A stretch of 64,000 nt of DNA, taken from assembly GCA_008638375.1 (NCBI GenBank), contig CM018036.1, positions 16,927,300 to 16,991,299 of the forward strand, read 5' to 3'. This DNA is from Nyssa sinensis (taxonomy: Eukaryota; Streptophyta; Magnoliopsida; Cornales; Nyssaceae). Below the pieces are notes generated by a model. It saw nothing but the letters and a program-made list of their open reading frames with translations. It ran no database searches and was not told the origin of the DNA. The first letter of the stretch is position 1. The number at the start of each line of letters is the position of its first letter. Position numbers and translations under genes: made by a program. This document shows, piece by piece, positions 20,650-30,386 of the stretch.

Positions 20650-20783
20650 TTCTGTCGTCTCGTTTTTCAAGATGACTGTTGGCGTGTCATTTATTGTGCA
20701 GTCGATTTTTTTGGGGCTTCCAAGGCCATCATTGCTTGTAACCGTTGCAACGGTTCACCTTGGTAGCCCTTATTTTCTGAATG

Positions 20784-20791
20784 TATATATA
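20784..20791 (+). promoter_or_regulatory. TATA box of the antisense gene in the Tat element
   Basis: TATATATA followed by GAGGGAAAGG lies about 216 bases before the ATG at 21007, a normal plant spacing if the 5' UTR is about 180 bases. Confidence 0.5.
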
Positions 20792-21006
20792 GAGGGAAAG
20801 GAGCTTCGTACGTTTCTTTTACTGTTTCTCTTGTATCTCAGAAGAAAGAAAGGAAGTATTTGCCGTTGTCGAGCCAGCAAGCTAGACTATGAGGAATATT
20901 TGTCGTCCGAAGCTTCTCTCTCTCTTCAGGTTCGGTTTTGGTCCCTTCGTTCATTTTTTTTTTTATTGTCTTTCTTCCTCTTCTCCTCTCCTGGTTATAT
21001 TTTGAA

Positions 21007-22947
21007 ATGTCGACCTCTACTGCATCTTCTGGTGTTGGCAGTGGTTCAGGGAGTCTTTTGGAGACTACTACTTCATCCCAAACCCTTACTAGGGATAGTA
21101 GTTCCTTGGGGACTGGGTCGGAAGGGACCCATTCTAGCCCTGAGGTTAGGATTGTAGATGCTTTCTTAGAACCTAGGAACAAAAAGGGAGAGGTTTCTGG
21201 CCAGCTTTTTCAAAGAGAAGAGGGACAGAGCATTGTAACCTCTTCCTGGTTAGATAATATAAGGGAGGAATTTGATTTTCCTCAAAATGTCATCCTTGGG
21301 GCTCCTGATGCCACGTTTCGTCCTTCAGATATTAGGGAAGGCGAGATATGTGTTTATATTGCTTGGTTTGAAATGGGTTGAGTCTTCCTTTCCCTAAATT
21401 GCTTAGGGAATTCTTTTGTTGGTTTAATCTTTGCCCCGCTGACCTGAACTTGAACAGTTGGAGACACATGTTAGGGTTTATGGTTATAGGTCGCATGAAC
21501 AGTGTCGAGGTCTCTCTAGACTTGATCCGTAGTAAAATGAATCTTAAGTACATGAGGTCGGAGAGCCTATACTATATGTCTTTTGATGGGGGTTTCAAAC
21601 CTCTGTCATTCGTGCTGATCTCCAACAAATCTTGAAAAAATCGGTATTTTTTTATTAGTGGAGGATGGGAGGTGGCAGACCTTGAAGATCAGATCTCTGC
21701 ATTCCCCAGGAGCACGGGGTTTATGGGTGAGACCCCCATTCTTTTGTAATTTTTGCTTCTGTTCTTGACTTCTCTATTGTTTAACTGACTGTTGCTGTTG
21801 TATATCTTGTGTAGCTAAAAGTGTCAAAAAGAGGCCGTCCTTCACACCTGTTCTCAAGGACCAGTACAATAGGCTTCTTCAAACCAAAAACAGGGACTTC
21901 AGAGTCATCATTCAGCCGAGCAACCCAATGGCCCTAAAAAATAAAAATAGAGTTGAAGACGTGATGAAATCTGTTTTTGATAACTGGGGCTCTTTAAAGA
22001 AGAAGAGGGTGGCGAATCCCACTCCCCCTACAGGTCAGTCACAAACAAAGAAGAGGAAGACCACTGCTATTCCCTCCTCCACTGCACCACCCAAGAAAGG
22101 GGTGGTGCCTTCTGTTTCTCCTTCTCCTGCGCCGCCCAAGAAAAGCATAGTGATTACAGAGCCCTCCTCTGCACCGCCTAAGGAGGGCTTAATGATTTTA
22201 GAACCTACCTCCTCCTCCGCTCCAAAGGTCTCCAAAAAGGGGAAAGTGAGGGTGGTAGTCGACTTGGACCTGATGCTTGATGGGTATAAGGCCGTTCACC
22301 AGGCCATCGAGGAATTCTAGGGAGATGCCCCTCAAAAGGACTCCCCTTCTTACAGTACTAGGCAGGGCATTCAGAAGACAGTTGTTGGTGCCATGAGCGC
22401 CCATTTGAAGGTAATGACCGTTCTATCTTCTTTGGTGCTTTGTCTTTATTTATGTCTGATAAGGTTTCTTACGATTTTGCAGACCTTGCACAGTCTGGCT
22501 GCACTGATGGAATCCGCTATGGACCCTCAGGCTGTGGAGGCTTTTTAAGACGAGCTAGATGAAGCCAGACTTCAGCTCGGCATAGCTTACTCGAAAGTCT
22601 CTGTTGCCGAGGAAGAGCTCTAGGAAGTGAGGAATTCCCTTTCCATTATGGAGTCTGAGAGGGATTCTCTTAAGTCTGAGAGGGAATCCCTTCTTTAGGT
22701 GTTGGAGAGGCTGAAGAAGGAGAATGGCGCACTTCAAGCCTCAATTATTCTGAAGGTTGAGGAAGCCAGAGTTGAGACCGAAGTTGAGATGAGGACTGAG
22801 GTGGAGCAGATGGGTCGGAACTTTGTGTAGTTCGGTTATGATGACTTTAGGTCCAAGCTTCTTGCCAAGTTCCTAGACATTGATCTGTCGGGCATTGACG
22901 GGGATGATGATGATGATGATGATGCCTCTGCCAGCCCTTTAGTTTAG
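21007..22947 (+). pseudogene. Antisense extra gene of the Tat element (Transposase_28-like), 3 exons, disabled
   Basis: Exons 21007-21726, 21815-22410 and 22483-22947 are joined by introns of 88 and 72 bp with GTGAG/GTAG and GTAAT/GCAG ends, all in matching phase. Exon 1 is Ser/Thr-rich, then has SSWLDNIREEFDFPQNVILG and LREFFCWFNLCPADLNLNSW. These resemble the putative gypsy-type transposon domain (Transposase_28, PF04195). Exon 2 carries three or four S/P-rich repeats around APPKKG. Exon 3 is a coiled coil (SESERDSLK-like) ending in a poly-Asp run. A frameshift near 21380 and stops at 21633, 22318, 22546, 22621, 22696 and 22828 kill the frame. Antisense genes downstream of pol are known in Tat elements such as Grande; their function is unknown. 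Confidence 0.75.
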
Positions 22948-23460
22948 AAATTTTTTTGTAGTTCTACTTTTCCTTTTTTTTTTGTACCTGAACACACATA
23001 TTAATAATAATATCTTTTCTTCAGAGCTTCTTGCCTTCTTTCTCTTTTGAATGACAATATTTGTGAATTTTGAGGTTGATCGAGCGTTGCTCTAAGTAAG
23101 CCTGTTCAGGAACTAACTATAATTCCTTGATCGGTCATGGAAAGTGGGCTGAACTTTTGAGCTCCATGACTTGCAGTAATTTTGCGCCAAATTGTAATAA
23201 TTGTGTGAATTTTTCGAAAGTAGGAAAATAGTAAGCACTTGTGTCTGAGCTCTGAAATGGGAGGTATTTGAATCTGAACTTGTACTGAGTAAACTGAATA
23301 ACATGTTTTTGTGAAACTAACTGTCTGGGGTTTAACTGCCGAGCCGAAAGACTTGTAATAATAACTGAACTGATGGTATTTAATAGAGACTTTAATAATC
23401 AGCACCTCCAGAACTTATTGATAAGAACTTTAAGCAACTAGAATTATAACAGTTGGTTGG
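22948..23460. other. Non-coding 3' region of the Tat element
   Basis: Contains TTAATAATAATATC near 23000, a possible poly(A) signal region for the antisense gene. No frame with a domain. Confidence 0.4.
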
Positions 23461-23700
23461 AATGGGCGTCCGACTAAAAGAATGTTTGTAGCCATGTAAA
23501 AGAACGACCGAGTTAAGCCTTTTCCCTTTAGCTTGGGAAATAACCAAGTAATTTTAGTGAGGTGGATCATACAAGAGGTCAATGGGCGTCCGACTGAAAG
23601 AATGTTTGTAGCCATGTAGAAGAACGACCGAGTTAAGCCTTTTCCCTTTAGCTTGGGAAATAACCAAGTAATTTTAGTGAGGTGGATCATACAAGAGGTC
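23461..23700. repeat. 120-bp tandem duplication
   Basis: 23461-23580 and 23581-23700 are identical except for about two bases; each starts AATGGGCGTCCGACT and ends ACAAGAGGTC. Confidence 0.95.
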
Positions 23701-24045
23701 TGTACATTGAAATGGACCAGACACAAGGTCTGTCATTGAGATGGACCAGACATAAGGTTTGTGCATTAAGATGGACCAGACATAAGGTCTGTATATTAAG
23801 ATGGACCAGACATAAGGTCTGTGCATTAAGATAGACCAGACATAAGGTCTGTACATTAAGATGGACCAGACACAAGGTTTGTACATTAAGATGGACCAGA
23901 CACAAGGTCTGTACTTTAAGATAGACCAGGCACAAGGTCTGTACATTAAGATGGACCAGACATAAGGTCTGTACATTAAGATGGACCAGACACAAGGTCT
24001 GTACATTAAAATGGACCAGACATAATGTCTGTACATTAAGATGGA
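23697..24045. repeat. 30-bp minisatellite, about 11-12 copies
   Basis: The unit is GGTCTGTACATTAAGATGGA followed by CCAGACATAA. Most copies are exactly 30 bases; the second is 29. Long open frames across it (RPCVWSILMY-type repeats) are a by-product of the 30-base period. It lies between the integrase end and the antisense gene, a zone known to gain tandem repeats in Tat/Ogre elements. Confidence 0.95.
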
Positions 24046-24110
24046 AACACTTCATGGAATTTTTTGAAAAAAATCCTTTATTGATAATATTTCCGTAAGT
24101 GTTCTATATT

Positions 24111-24840
24111 TCAAGGCCTGGGAACAGGTTTCCCATCCACGCTATCTAGCCAGTAAGTGATGGGCCTGACTGTCTTTGTCACTTGATAAGGGCCTTCCCA
24201 GTTGGGTGATAGCTTTCCCATGGTGGGGTCCTTGGTGTTTTGAAACACTCTTCTTAGGACAAGTTTTGCAACTTGGAAGCTGGCAGGTTTAAGCCCCAGC
24301 TTAGAGTGACTGACCATCTTGTGTTGATATGCTTCCATTCTGACCCCGGCTTGCTCCCTCTTTTCTTCGAGTAAGTCCAAGTTTTCTGCGAGCTATTGAT
24401 CATTGGACTCTTGGTTGAAAGCTTTAGTCCTCAGGGTAGGCATATCGATCTCAACAGGGATCACTGTTTCGGTGCCGTAGGCAAGTAAAAAGGGGGTTTC
24501 CGATGTTGGAGTTCTTCTAGTTGTTCTGTAGGCTCAGAGTACTCCAGGGAGTTCTTCAACCTATTTTCCCTTAGCTCCCTCCAATCTCTTCTTAAGAGCG
24601 TCAAGGATCATTCGGTTGTTGACCTCTTGTTGCCCATTGGCTTGGGGATGATTAGGTGAGGAGAAATGTTGATTGATATGTAGGTTTTGGTAGAATTTTT
24701 TGAAGATTTTGCCAGCAAATTACGTACCGTTGTCTGAGGTGATCACTCGTGGTATGCCGAACCTGCAAACTATATTCTTCCAAGTGAAACTTTTGACTTC
24801 CTTCTCTGTAATGTGTGTTAATGGCTCTTCCTATGCCCAT
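24111..24840 (-). pseudogene. Tat integrase, catalytic and C-terminal part
   Basis: The minus-strand frame shows TSDNGT (second catalytic Asp), PQANGQQEVNNR (catalytic Glu), then TPTSETPFLLAYGTETVIPVEI. The C-terminal piece NWEGPYQVTKTV ends with a stop at 24111-24113. Stops interrupt it after DNGT, in GVL-stop-AYRTT and before LAENLDLLEE. The N-terminal half is in the adjoining frame at 24831-26186. Confidence 0.85.
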
Positions 24841-26186
24841 TTTGAGAAGTAGTCAATAGCTACTAGTAGATATTTCCTGTTTGGTGTAGCTTTAGGCAAT
24901 TGGCCTATGATATCCATCCCCCACTGTACAAAAGGCCATGGGCTTGTGATAGGGATGAGCTCATAGCGGGGCTGGTGTTGGTAGAGAGCAAACCTTTGGC
25001 ATTTGTCACATTTTCGGGTGTATTCTTTTGCCTCCCTCAGCATTCCAGGCCAGTAGTAGCCTTGTGTCAGAGCTCGGTGTGCTATGGTTCTGCCCCCATT
25101 ATGATTTCCACATATTCCTTCATGAATTTCTGCCAGGACATACTGGGACTCTTCTAGAGACAGGCATTTCAATAATGGTTGAGAATAAGATCTTTGGTAT
25201 AGCCTTCCATTCATGACAAGATACCGAGCTGCTCTAATTCGGACCCTTTTTGCCTTGTTTTTGTCCTCTAGGAGGAGCCCTGCTTCCAGGTACTGGAGGA
25301 TGAGAGTCATCCAGTTCTGAGGCTGTTTTGTAATCTGGTTGATTTGGATCTTTTCTATGCTAGGCCTTGGCTGATGGGAGATTCTTAGCGTAGTATCCCC
25401 TTCTGACTTCATGTGAGACGCCATGTTTTCCAAGGCATCAACTTTGTAGTTCTGACCCCTTTCTATTTTTTGGATTGAGAATGCTTGGAAGGAGCGTTTC
25501 AACAAGTTGACCAGTTCTGAATACCGAAGCATCATGTCATCTTTGATGGCAAATTCTCCCTGAACTTGGCTAACCACCAATTGGGAATCAGAGAAGACTT
25601 CAAGATTCTGAGCCTCATATTCTCGTGCTAGCTTCATTCCTAAGATAAGGGCTTCGTATTCTGCTTCATTGTTGGAGTCTCTGAATCCCAGGCTGACTGC
25701 CTTCTTTGCTATGAGCCCATCAGAGGATTGCAACACCAAACTGACTCCAGAGCCGTGGTTGGTGGATGATTCGTCAGTGTAAAGCTGCCATGTTTCTAAA
25801 TTTTCAAAAAGTTGGGCTTTGTTCTGTAGTGCTGGAGTAAATTCAGCAATAAAATCAGCAAAGGCTTGCCCTTTAATTGAGATCCGTGGAACATAGGATA
25901 TGTCGAACTCCCCTAGTTCTACTGACCACTTGACTAATCGTCCTGAGACTTCAGGCTTCCTCAGTATTGAGTTCAGGGGGTAGGCAGTTGGGACTTCAAT
26001 GGGATGTGCTTGGAAATAAGGCCGTAGCTTCCGAGCAGATACTATTAGTGCAAGGGCCAATTTTTCGATCTCAGGGTACCTCTTCTCTGTATCTAATAAT
26101 GCTTTGCTGACATAGAATATGGGCCTTTGAATGCCCCTATCCTGCCTGACTAGTACAGAGCTGATGACGTTCTCAGAGACTGCCAA
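24831..26186 (-). pseudogene. Tat RNase H, second (plant-type) RNase H and integrase N-terminus
   Basis: This 451-residue frame begins with the end of the RT-linked RNase H (FYVSKALLDTEKRYPEIEKL). A second RNase H of archaeal/plant type follows: LYTDESSTNHGSG, NEAEYEALILGMKLA, VFSDSQLVVSQVQGEF. The usual LYTDGSS is changed to LYTDESS, though the catalytic Asp is kept. Then come the integrase zinc finger (GNHNGGRTIAHRALTQGYYW, CDKCQRFA) and the first catalytic Asp in WGMDIIG. The frame ends at a stop after YFSKWA. The double RNase H is the signature of Tat elements. Confidence 0.9.
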
Positions 26187-26258
26187 GTATAAAAGTAATT
26201 TGTCCCCCTGGATTGGCTTTGATAAGAGCTCAGGTGAAGCTAAGTACTCTTTTAATTC

Positions 26259-27149
26259 TTAAAAGGATTTTTCACATTCTTCCGTGCACTGCAGAGCTTT
26301 GTTACCTTTCAAAGCTTTGAACAATGGTAGGCAACGATCAGTGGATTTGGAGATAAATTTACTAAGAGCTGCTATTCTACCATTCAGAACCTGAATGTCT
26401 TTCTTAGTCTTTGGTGAATCTAGTCCAACTAGAGCCCCAATTTGAGTAGGGTCTACTTCTATACCCCTTTGAGAGACGATGAACCCTAAAAATTTTCCCT
26501 TTGTTACACCGAATGTGCACTTTGAGGGATTGGGCTTCATCTTGTACTGCCTCAAGATATCAAATGCTTGAGTCAGGTGCTGGATGTGGCTGCCCTTCTG
26601 TAGGCTCTTGACCAACATGTCATCAATATAGACCTCCATGGTACTGCCGATCAGAGGGCTGAACATCTTATTGACCAGACGCTGGTATGTGGCCCCAGCA
26701 TTCTTTAGTCCGAATGGCATCACTCTATAACAATAGAGACCTCGTTCGGTTATGAATGCTGTCTTTTCCTGGTTTGGAGGGTACATCTGGATCTGATTGT
26801 ATCCTGAATAGGCATCCATGAAGCTCATGAGCTCGTGCCCTGCAGTAGCATCAACTAGCTGATCTATCCTTGGTAAAGGAAAACTATCTTTGGGACAAGC
26901 TTTGTTAAGGTCTGCATAGTCAACGCAGACTCTCCACTTGCCATTTTTCTTCTTGACCAAAACAGTGTTGGCTAGCCAATCAGGATAAAATACCTCTCGT
27001 ATCATCTTGGCATCATGTAGACTTTGGACCTCTTCGTTGATAATCTGATGCCGCTCTGGAGCGAGTAGCCTTCTTTTCTGTTTTACTGGTGGGTGGTCTG
27101 GATCCACCATTAGTTTATGAGTGATGAGGTCTGGATCTATACCTTCCAT
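26259..27149 (-). pseudogene. Tat reverse transcriptase
   Basis: The 296-residue frame holds most RT motifs: VLVKKKNGKWRVCVDYADLN, DAYSGYNQI, PFGLKNAGATYQRL and the catalytic YIDDMLVKS, then KMKPNPSKCTFGVTKGKFLG. It closes at a TAA between EKSF and ELKEY, probably a former CAA. Upstream, a run of six A near 27183 shifts the frame from the protease side. Confidence 0.9.
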
Positions 27150-27420
27150 ATCCTTCGTTTCCCAGGCAGATACGGAGAGGTTTTTTCTTCAAGAACTCTA
27201 CCATCTCATCTTGCTCGGCAGGTGTCAGGTCTGGGTTTATCTGTAGGTAGCGTCCTTGGGGTTCCGAGCTAATCAGTACTTTAATGGGTTCCCCTATGGG
27301 CTTGGCCTTGCTGTCCCTTCCTCTAGGGCTTAGTGGCTCGTCAATTCTGGAAGGGTAGTCTTCTGCCTCGTGATAGTGGGAGTAGATTGGATCCCCACAT
27401 TCACGGGCATGCAGTAATTG

Positions 27421-27942
27421 CTATTTGGGGGCCTTGACCTTGAGTGCGAGAGCATGACATTCTCTAGAGGTTGGCTGGCATCCCCTAATAGAGTAGACAG
27501 TCTGATCGTGGACGTACTTTAGGCATTGGTAGAGGGTCGAGGTGATTGCTCCCATCTGATGTAGCCAAGGTCTCCCAATTATGACATTATAGGGGGATTT
27601 GGCATTCAAAACCATATATTCGGTTACTGTGGTTTTTTGTCCATCCCCTTCTCCAGCAGTGGTGGCAAGGTTAATCCTTCCCAACGGAGTGTTGAGATTT
27701 TCATCAAAACCTGCCATGATTACACTAGTGGACTTGATGTCACTAGGGTTGAGCTTCATTTTCTTGAAAGGTTCGTAGAACAGAACGTTCTTTGAACTCC
27801 CAATGTCTACGAGGACTCTTCGGATCTCAAAGTTGGCAATTTTGAGGGAGATGACAAGGGCATCACTGTGAGGACAGTGTACTCCTACCAGGTCTTGATT
27901 CGAGAATTGGATTTCTGGCACTGACTTTAATCTTTTCTCCAC
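27421..27942 (-). pseudogene. Tat aspartic protease region
   Basis: The frame gives RRVLVDIGSSKNVLFYEPF, where the active-site D-T/S-G is changed to D-I-G, and later YNVIIGRPWLHQM, the family's second conserved block. The Thr-to-Ile change would be expected to abolish activity. Confidence 0.8.
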
Positions 27943-28179
27943 ATTAGAGATCTGTATAATGCTGGGAGTAGCTCTGGCCTCCTGAGCATATCGTTTCCTT
28001 GATCTGTTGGAATTTCCTGTTGTAGGGGAATCTGCATGTAGGACGAAGATTACTTGGTTGTTCTATCGTGGAGGCTCATTCCGTCCTTCCTTTTGCTCCT
28101 ACCTCTGGTTAGGCTTTCGTTGCTGGGGCCTATCATCGCGGGGGTTCTACCCTCCGTCCTGCTTGATGAATTCTTATAG

Positions 28180-29736
28180 TTGCCCTCTCCTTATAAGCTG
28201 CTCAATCTCGTGCTTAAGAGCCTTACATGTGTTGGTTGTGTGCCCACAGTCCTTGTGGAAATCACAATACTTGTTTTGATCCCTGTAGTTGGGGTCACCT
28301 TTCAAAGGCTCTGGCTATCTTAAGTTTTCCTGAGATTTGACTTGCCATAGTATGTTGTTTGGAGAAGTGTTCAGAGGATTCAAATTGGTGAACTCTCTTA
28401 GCCCTGAATTATATGAAGTTCTGGGCACCACTCTTTTTTTTGGGCTTCTAACTCTCTTTCTAGCCATACTAGGGTCCCTCCTCTGATCGTCCTTCCTCTG
28501 ATTGTCTTTCTTCTGGTCATCTTTCTGGGCTTGCTCCTTAATCTTTCGTGAGGTGTCTTTGGCTTCTTCTAGGTTGATGTATTTCCTTGCTCGGTCCATG
28601 AGGGATGCCATGTCGGCAGAGGGACTTTTTGTCAAGGAATCTTTAAAGCCTCCCTGAGCAAGGCCAGAGGCCAGAGCAGCTAAAAGGGAACTGGAGCTGC
28701 AGTTTATAACCTCAGTGAGTTTGGCATTGAAGCGCGCGATGTATTCTCTGAGGGACTCTTCCTTTGTCTGCTTTACATTCAGTAAGAATTTAGGACCCTT
28801 TCTCAGCCTCTTGCTGGTCATGAATTTGTCTAGAAATTGCCTGCCGAGTTCATAGAAATTGGTAACTGAGTTCGGTGGGAGGTGATAAAACCACTTTAGA
28901 ACAGTACCCTTAAGGCTGGTTACAAACGTTCGGCACATAAAGGCGTCAGAAGCGTAGTGTAGGGTCATGGTGTGCTGGTAGTGGGAAAGGTGGTCCCCAG
29001 GATCCCCTGTCCCATCATAGGGAGTGAATTTCAGGACAACAAACTTTTTCGGCCTCTCCTCGGCCATGATAGCAGGGGTGAATGGTGTGGCAAATCTTCC
29101 GAGCAGCCTTGCTAACTCGTCCTGCTTTGGAGGATTTTGAACACCCCTCATAACAATAGTGTGGTCCATAGATTCTGTAACTTCTTCAGCTCTTTGTGAG
29201 CCCCTAGGCAAGATTGGTTGCTACGAGTCAGGCCTTTCGGCTTTAGGGCCTATAGGAACAGAATGATCCTGGTCCATGGCTGGGAGATTATTTTGATTCT
29301 CCTGGACTGGAGGTGCAGGCGCTACTTGGGGCTGAGGCCGTTGTGGTGCCGGATTCATTCCTGAAGCCCCAAGGGTTGGAGCCTTAGTGGTGCTCTGGTA
29401 ATGGACTTCTGGAATAAAGGTTGGGATCCCTTTGCCTACGGCTACTGACGACTGGGGATCTCCATGAACGTGAGCAGTAGTAGGAGGTTGTTCCCTTTGA
29501 TTAGTCGCGTTGACAAATGGATTCAAAGGATTGGCTTCATGATTCTGAGTGAGCATTGCCAGAGTTCTGGATATGGCTAGGAGTTGCTCTTGCATCAACT
29601 GGTTTTGCCGTTTGACCTGGTCGAGCTCTTGCCGCACGGGATCAATCGTTTGTCCTCTTCTTCGTCCGGCGGGCGGTTAGGGTTGAGGGTTTTGAGAATT
29701 TTGAGTATTCTTCCTTGGTCGGAGATTGGGAGCCAT
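28180..29736 (-). pseudogene. Tat gag
   Basis: ATG at 29734-29736 starts MAPNLRPRKN. A stop follows after 19 codons, then RQELDQVKRQNQLMQEQLL (coiled coil), another stop near 29220, and the retrotransposon gag domain (YDGTGDPGDHLSHYQHTM, WFYHLPPNSVTNFYELG). After a stop at 28313-28315 the nucleocapsid-like YCDFHKDCGHTTNTC appears near 28210-28265. The start matches the gag start of the second Tat element at 60821. Confidence 0.85.
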
Positions 29737-29796
29737 AATCCTTTAGCAAAAAGGAGAATGAGTTTTGAATCAGTAGAGCACTTGGTGATTGTCGTT

Positions 29797-29813
29797 TCCC
29801 ACATATGACGCCA
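29797..29813 (-). promoter_or_regulatory. Primer binding site of the Tat element
   Basis: The minus strand reads TGGCGTCATATGTGGGA, three bases from the 5' LTR. It differs at three positions from TGGCGCCGTCTGTGGGA in the element at 60185. The primer tRNA was not identified. Confidence 0.7.
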
Positions 29814-29816
29814 AAC

Positions 29817-30381
29817 TGATGCTGCACTTTTTGGCCAATGTAGATTCCAAGCTGGGCTCTCTGAAGAACACTCAAAGAAGAAGATCAAAGGACCACTGGA
29901 TTGGCTCCGGTGGTAGCTGCTCCGCTGCTTAAGTTAAAAATTGAATTGAAAGACTGTAATGAAAGCCAAATAATGAGCATGAAAATAAAACGTAACTTTA
30001 GGGTTTAATTTATAGGTGGTGGCTTTCCTAAGTTGATTAGGATTTGGAGCCATGAAAGTAGGGATTTGATCACCGGAGTAAGGCAATTACCTTGTTAGAT
30101 ATTGTATCAATAGAGATAACCATGTGTGACAGTTTCTTTATAGAAGACTGTTTCCTTATTCTTTGCTCGATAGATATTAAGGCGGTGATGAGCTCTGCAC
30201 TAAGGAGAGTGCTCTAAAGGTCGACAATCAGACCAGTAAGTTCTGTAAGAAAGTAGATCTGCTCTGGAGGTCTGTGCTCGGACCTATAAGTTCTGTATGT
30301 ATGCTCTGAATGGCTGAGCACGGGCTGGTTTGTAGTCATACGTGTCAAGTGAGGATTGGTTTGTCATTTTGTGGTATATCA
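29817..30381 (-). repeat. 5' LTR of the Tat element
   Basis: TG...CA ends, followed by the target duplication ATATA. It has 15 bases (about GGTAGCTGCTCCGCT) missing from the other LTR. Confidence 0.9.
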
Positions 30382-30386
30382 ATATA

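Larger units (their letters stand above)
20036..30381 (-). mobile_element. Complete Ty3-type LTR retrotransposon, Tat lineage, non-functional
   Basis: LTRs of 550 bp (20036-20585) and 565 bp (29817-30381), both TG...CA, enclose a 9.2-kb interior. ATATA occurs at 20031-20035 and 30382-30386, a perfect 5-bp target duplication. Reading on the minus strand, the order is 5' LTR, primer site, gag, protease, reverse transcriptase, RNase H, a second plant-type RNase H, integrase, minisatellite, antisense gene, polypurine tract and 3' LTR. The dual RNase H and the antisense extra gene mark the Tat group. The LTRs differ by roughly 30 substitutions plus a 15-bp indel by eye. Many in-frame stops and frameshifts show that it cannot move by itself. 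It sits in or next to LAR intron sequence. Confidence 0.9.

Noticed and set aside
20672..21157. 161-residue plus-strand frame over the start of the antisense gene
   Set aside because: It overlaps the TATA box and leader; the frame with the conserved domain starts at 21007.
23674..24055. Two long minus-strand frames with a repeating RPCVWSILMY or QTLCLVHLN pattern
   Set aside because: They arise only because the minisatellite period of 30 is divisible by three; no start context, no domain, and two frames are open at once.
28007..28279. Plus-strand 90-residue frame in the gag region
   Set aside because: It is the shadow of the minus-strand gag nucleocapsid segment.
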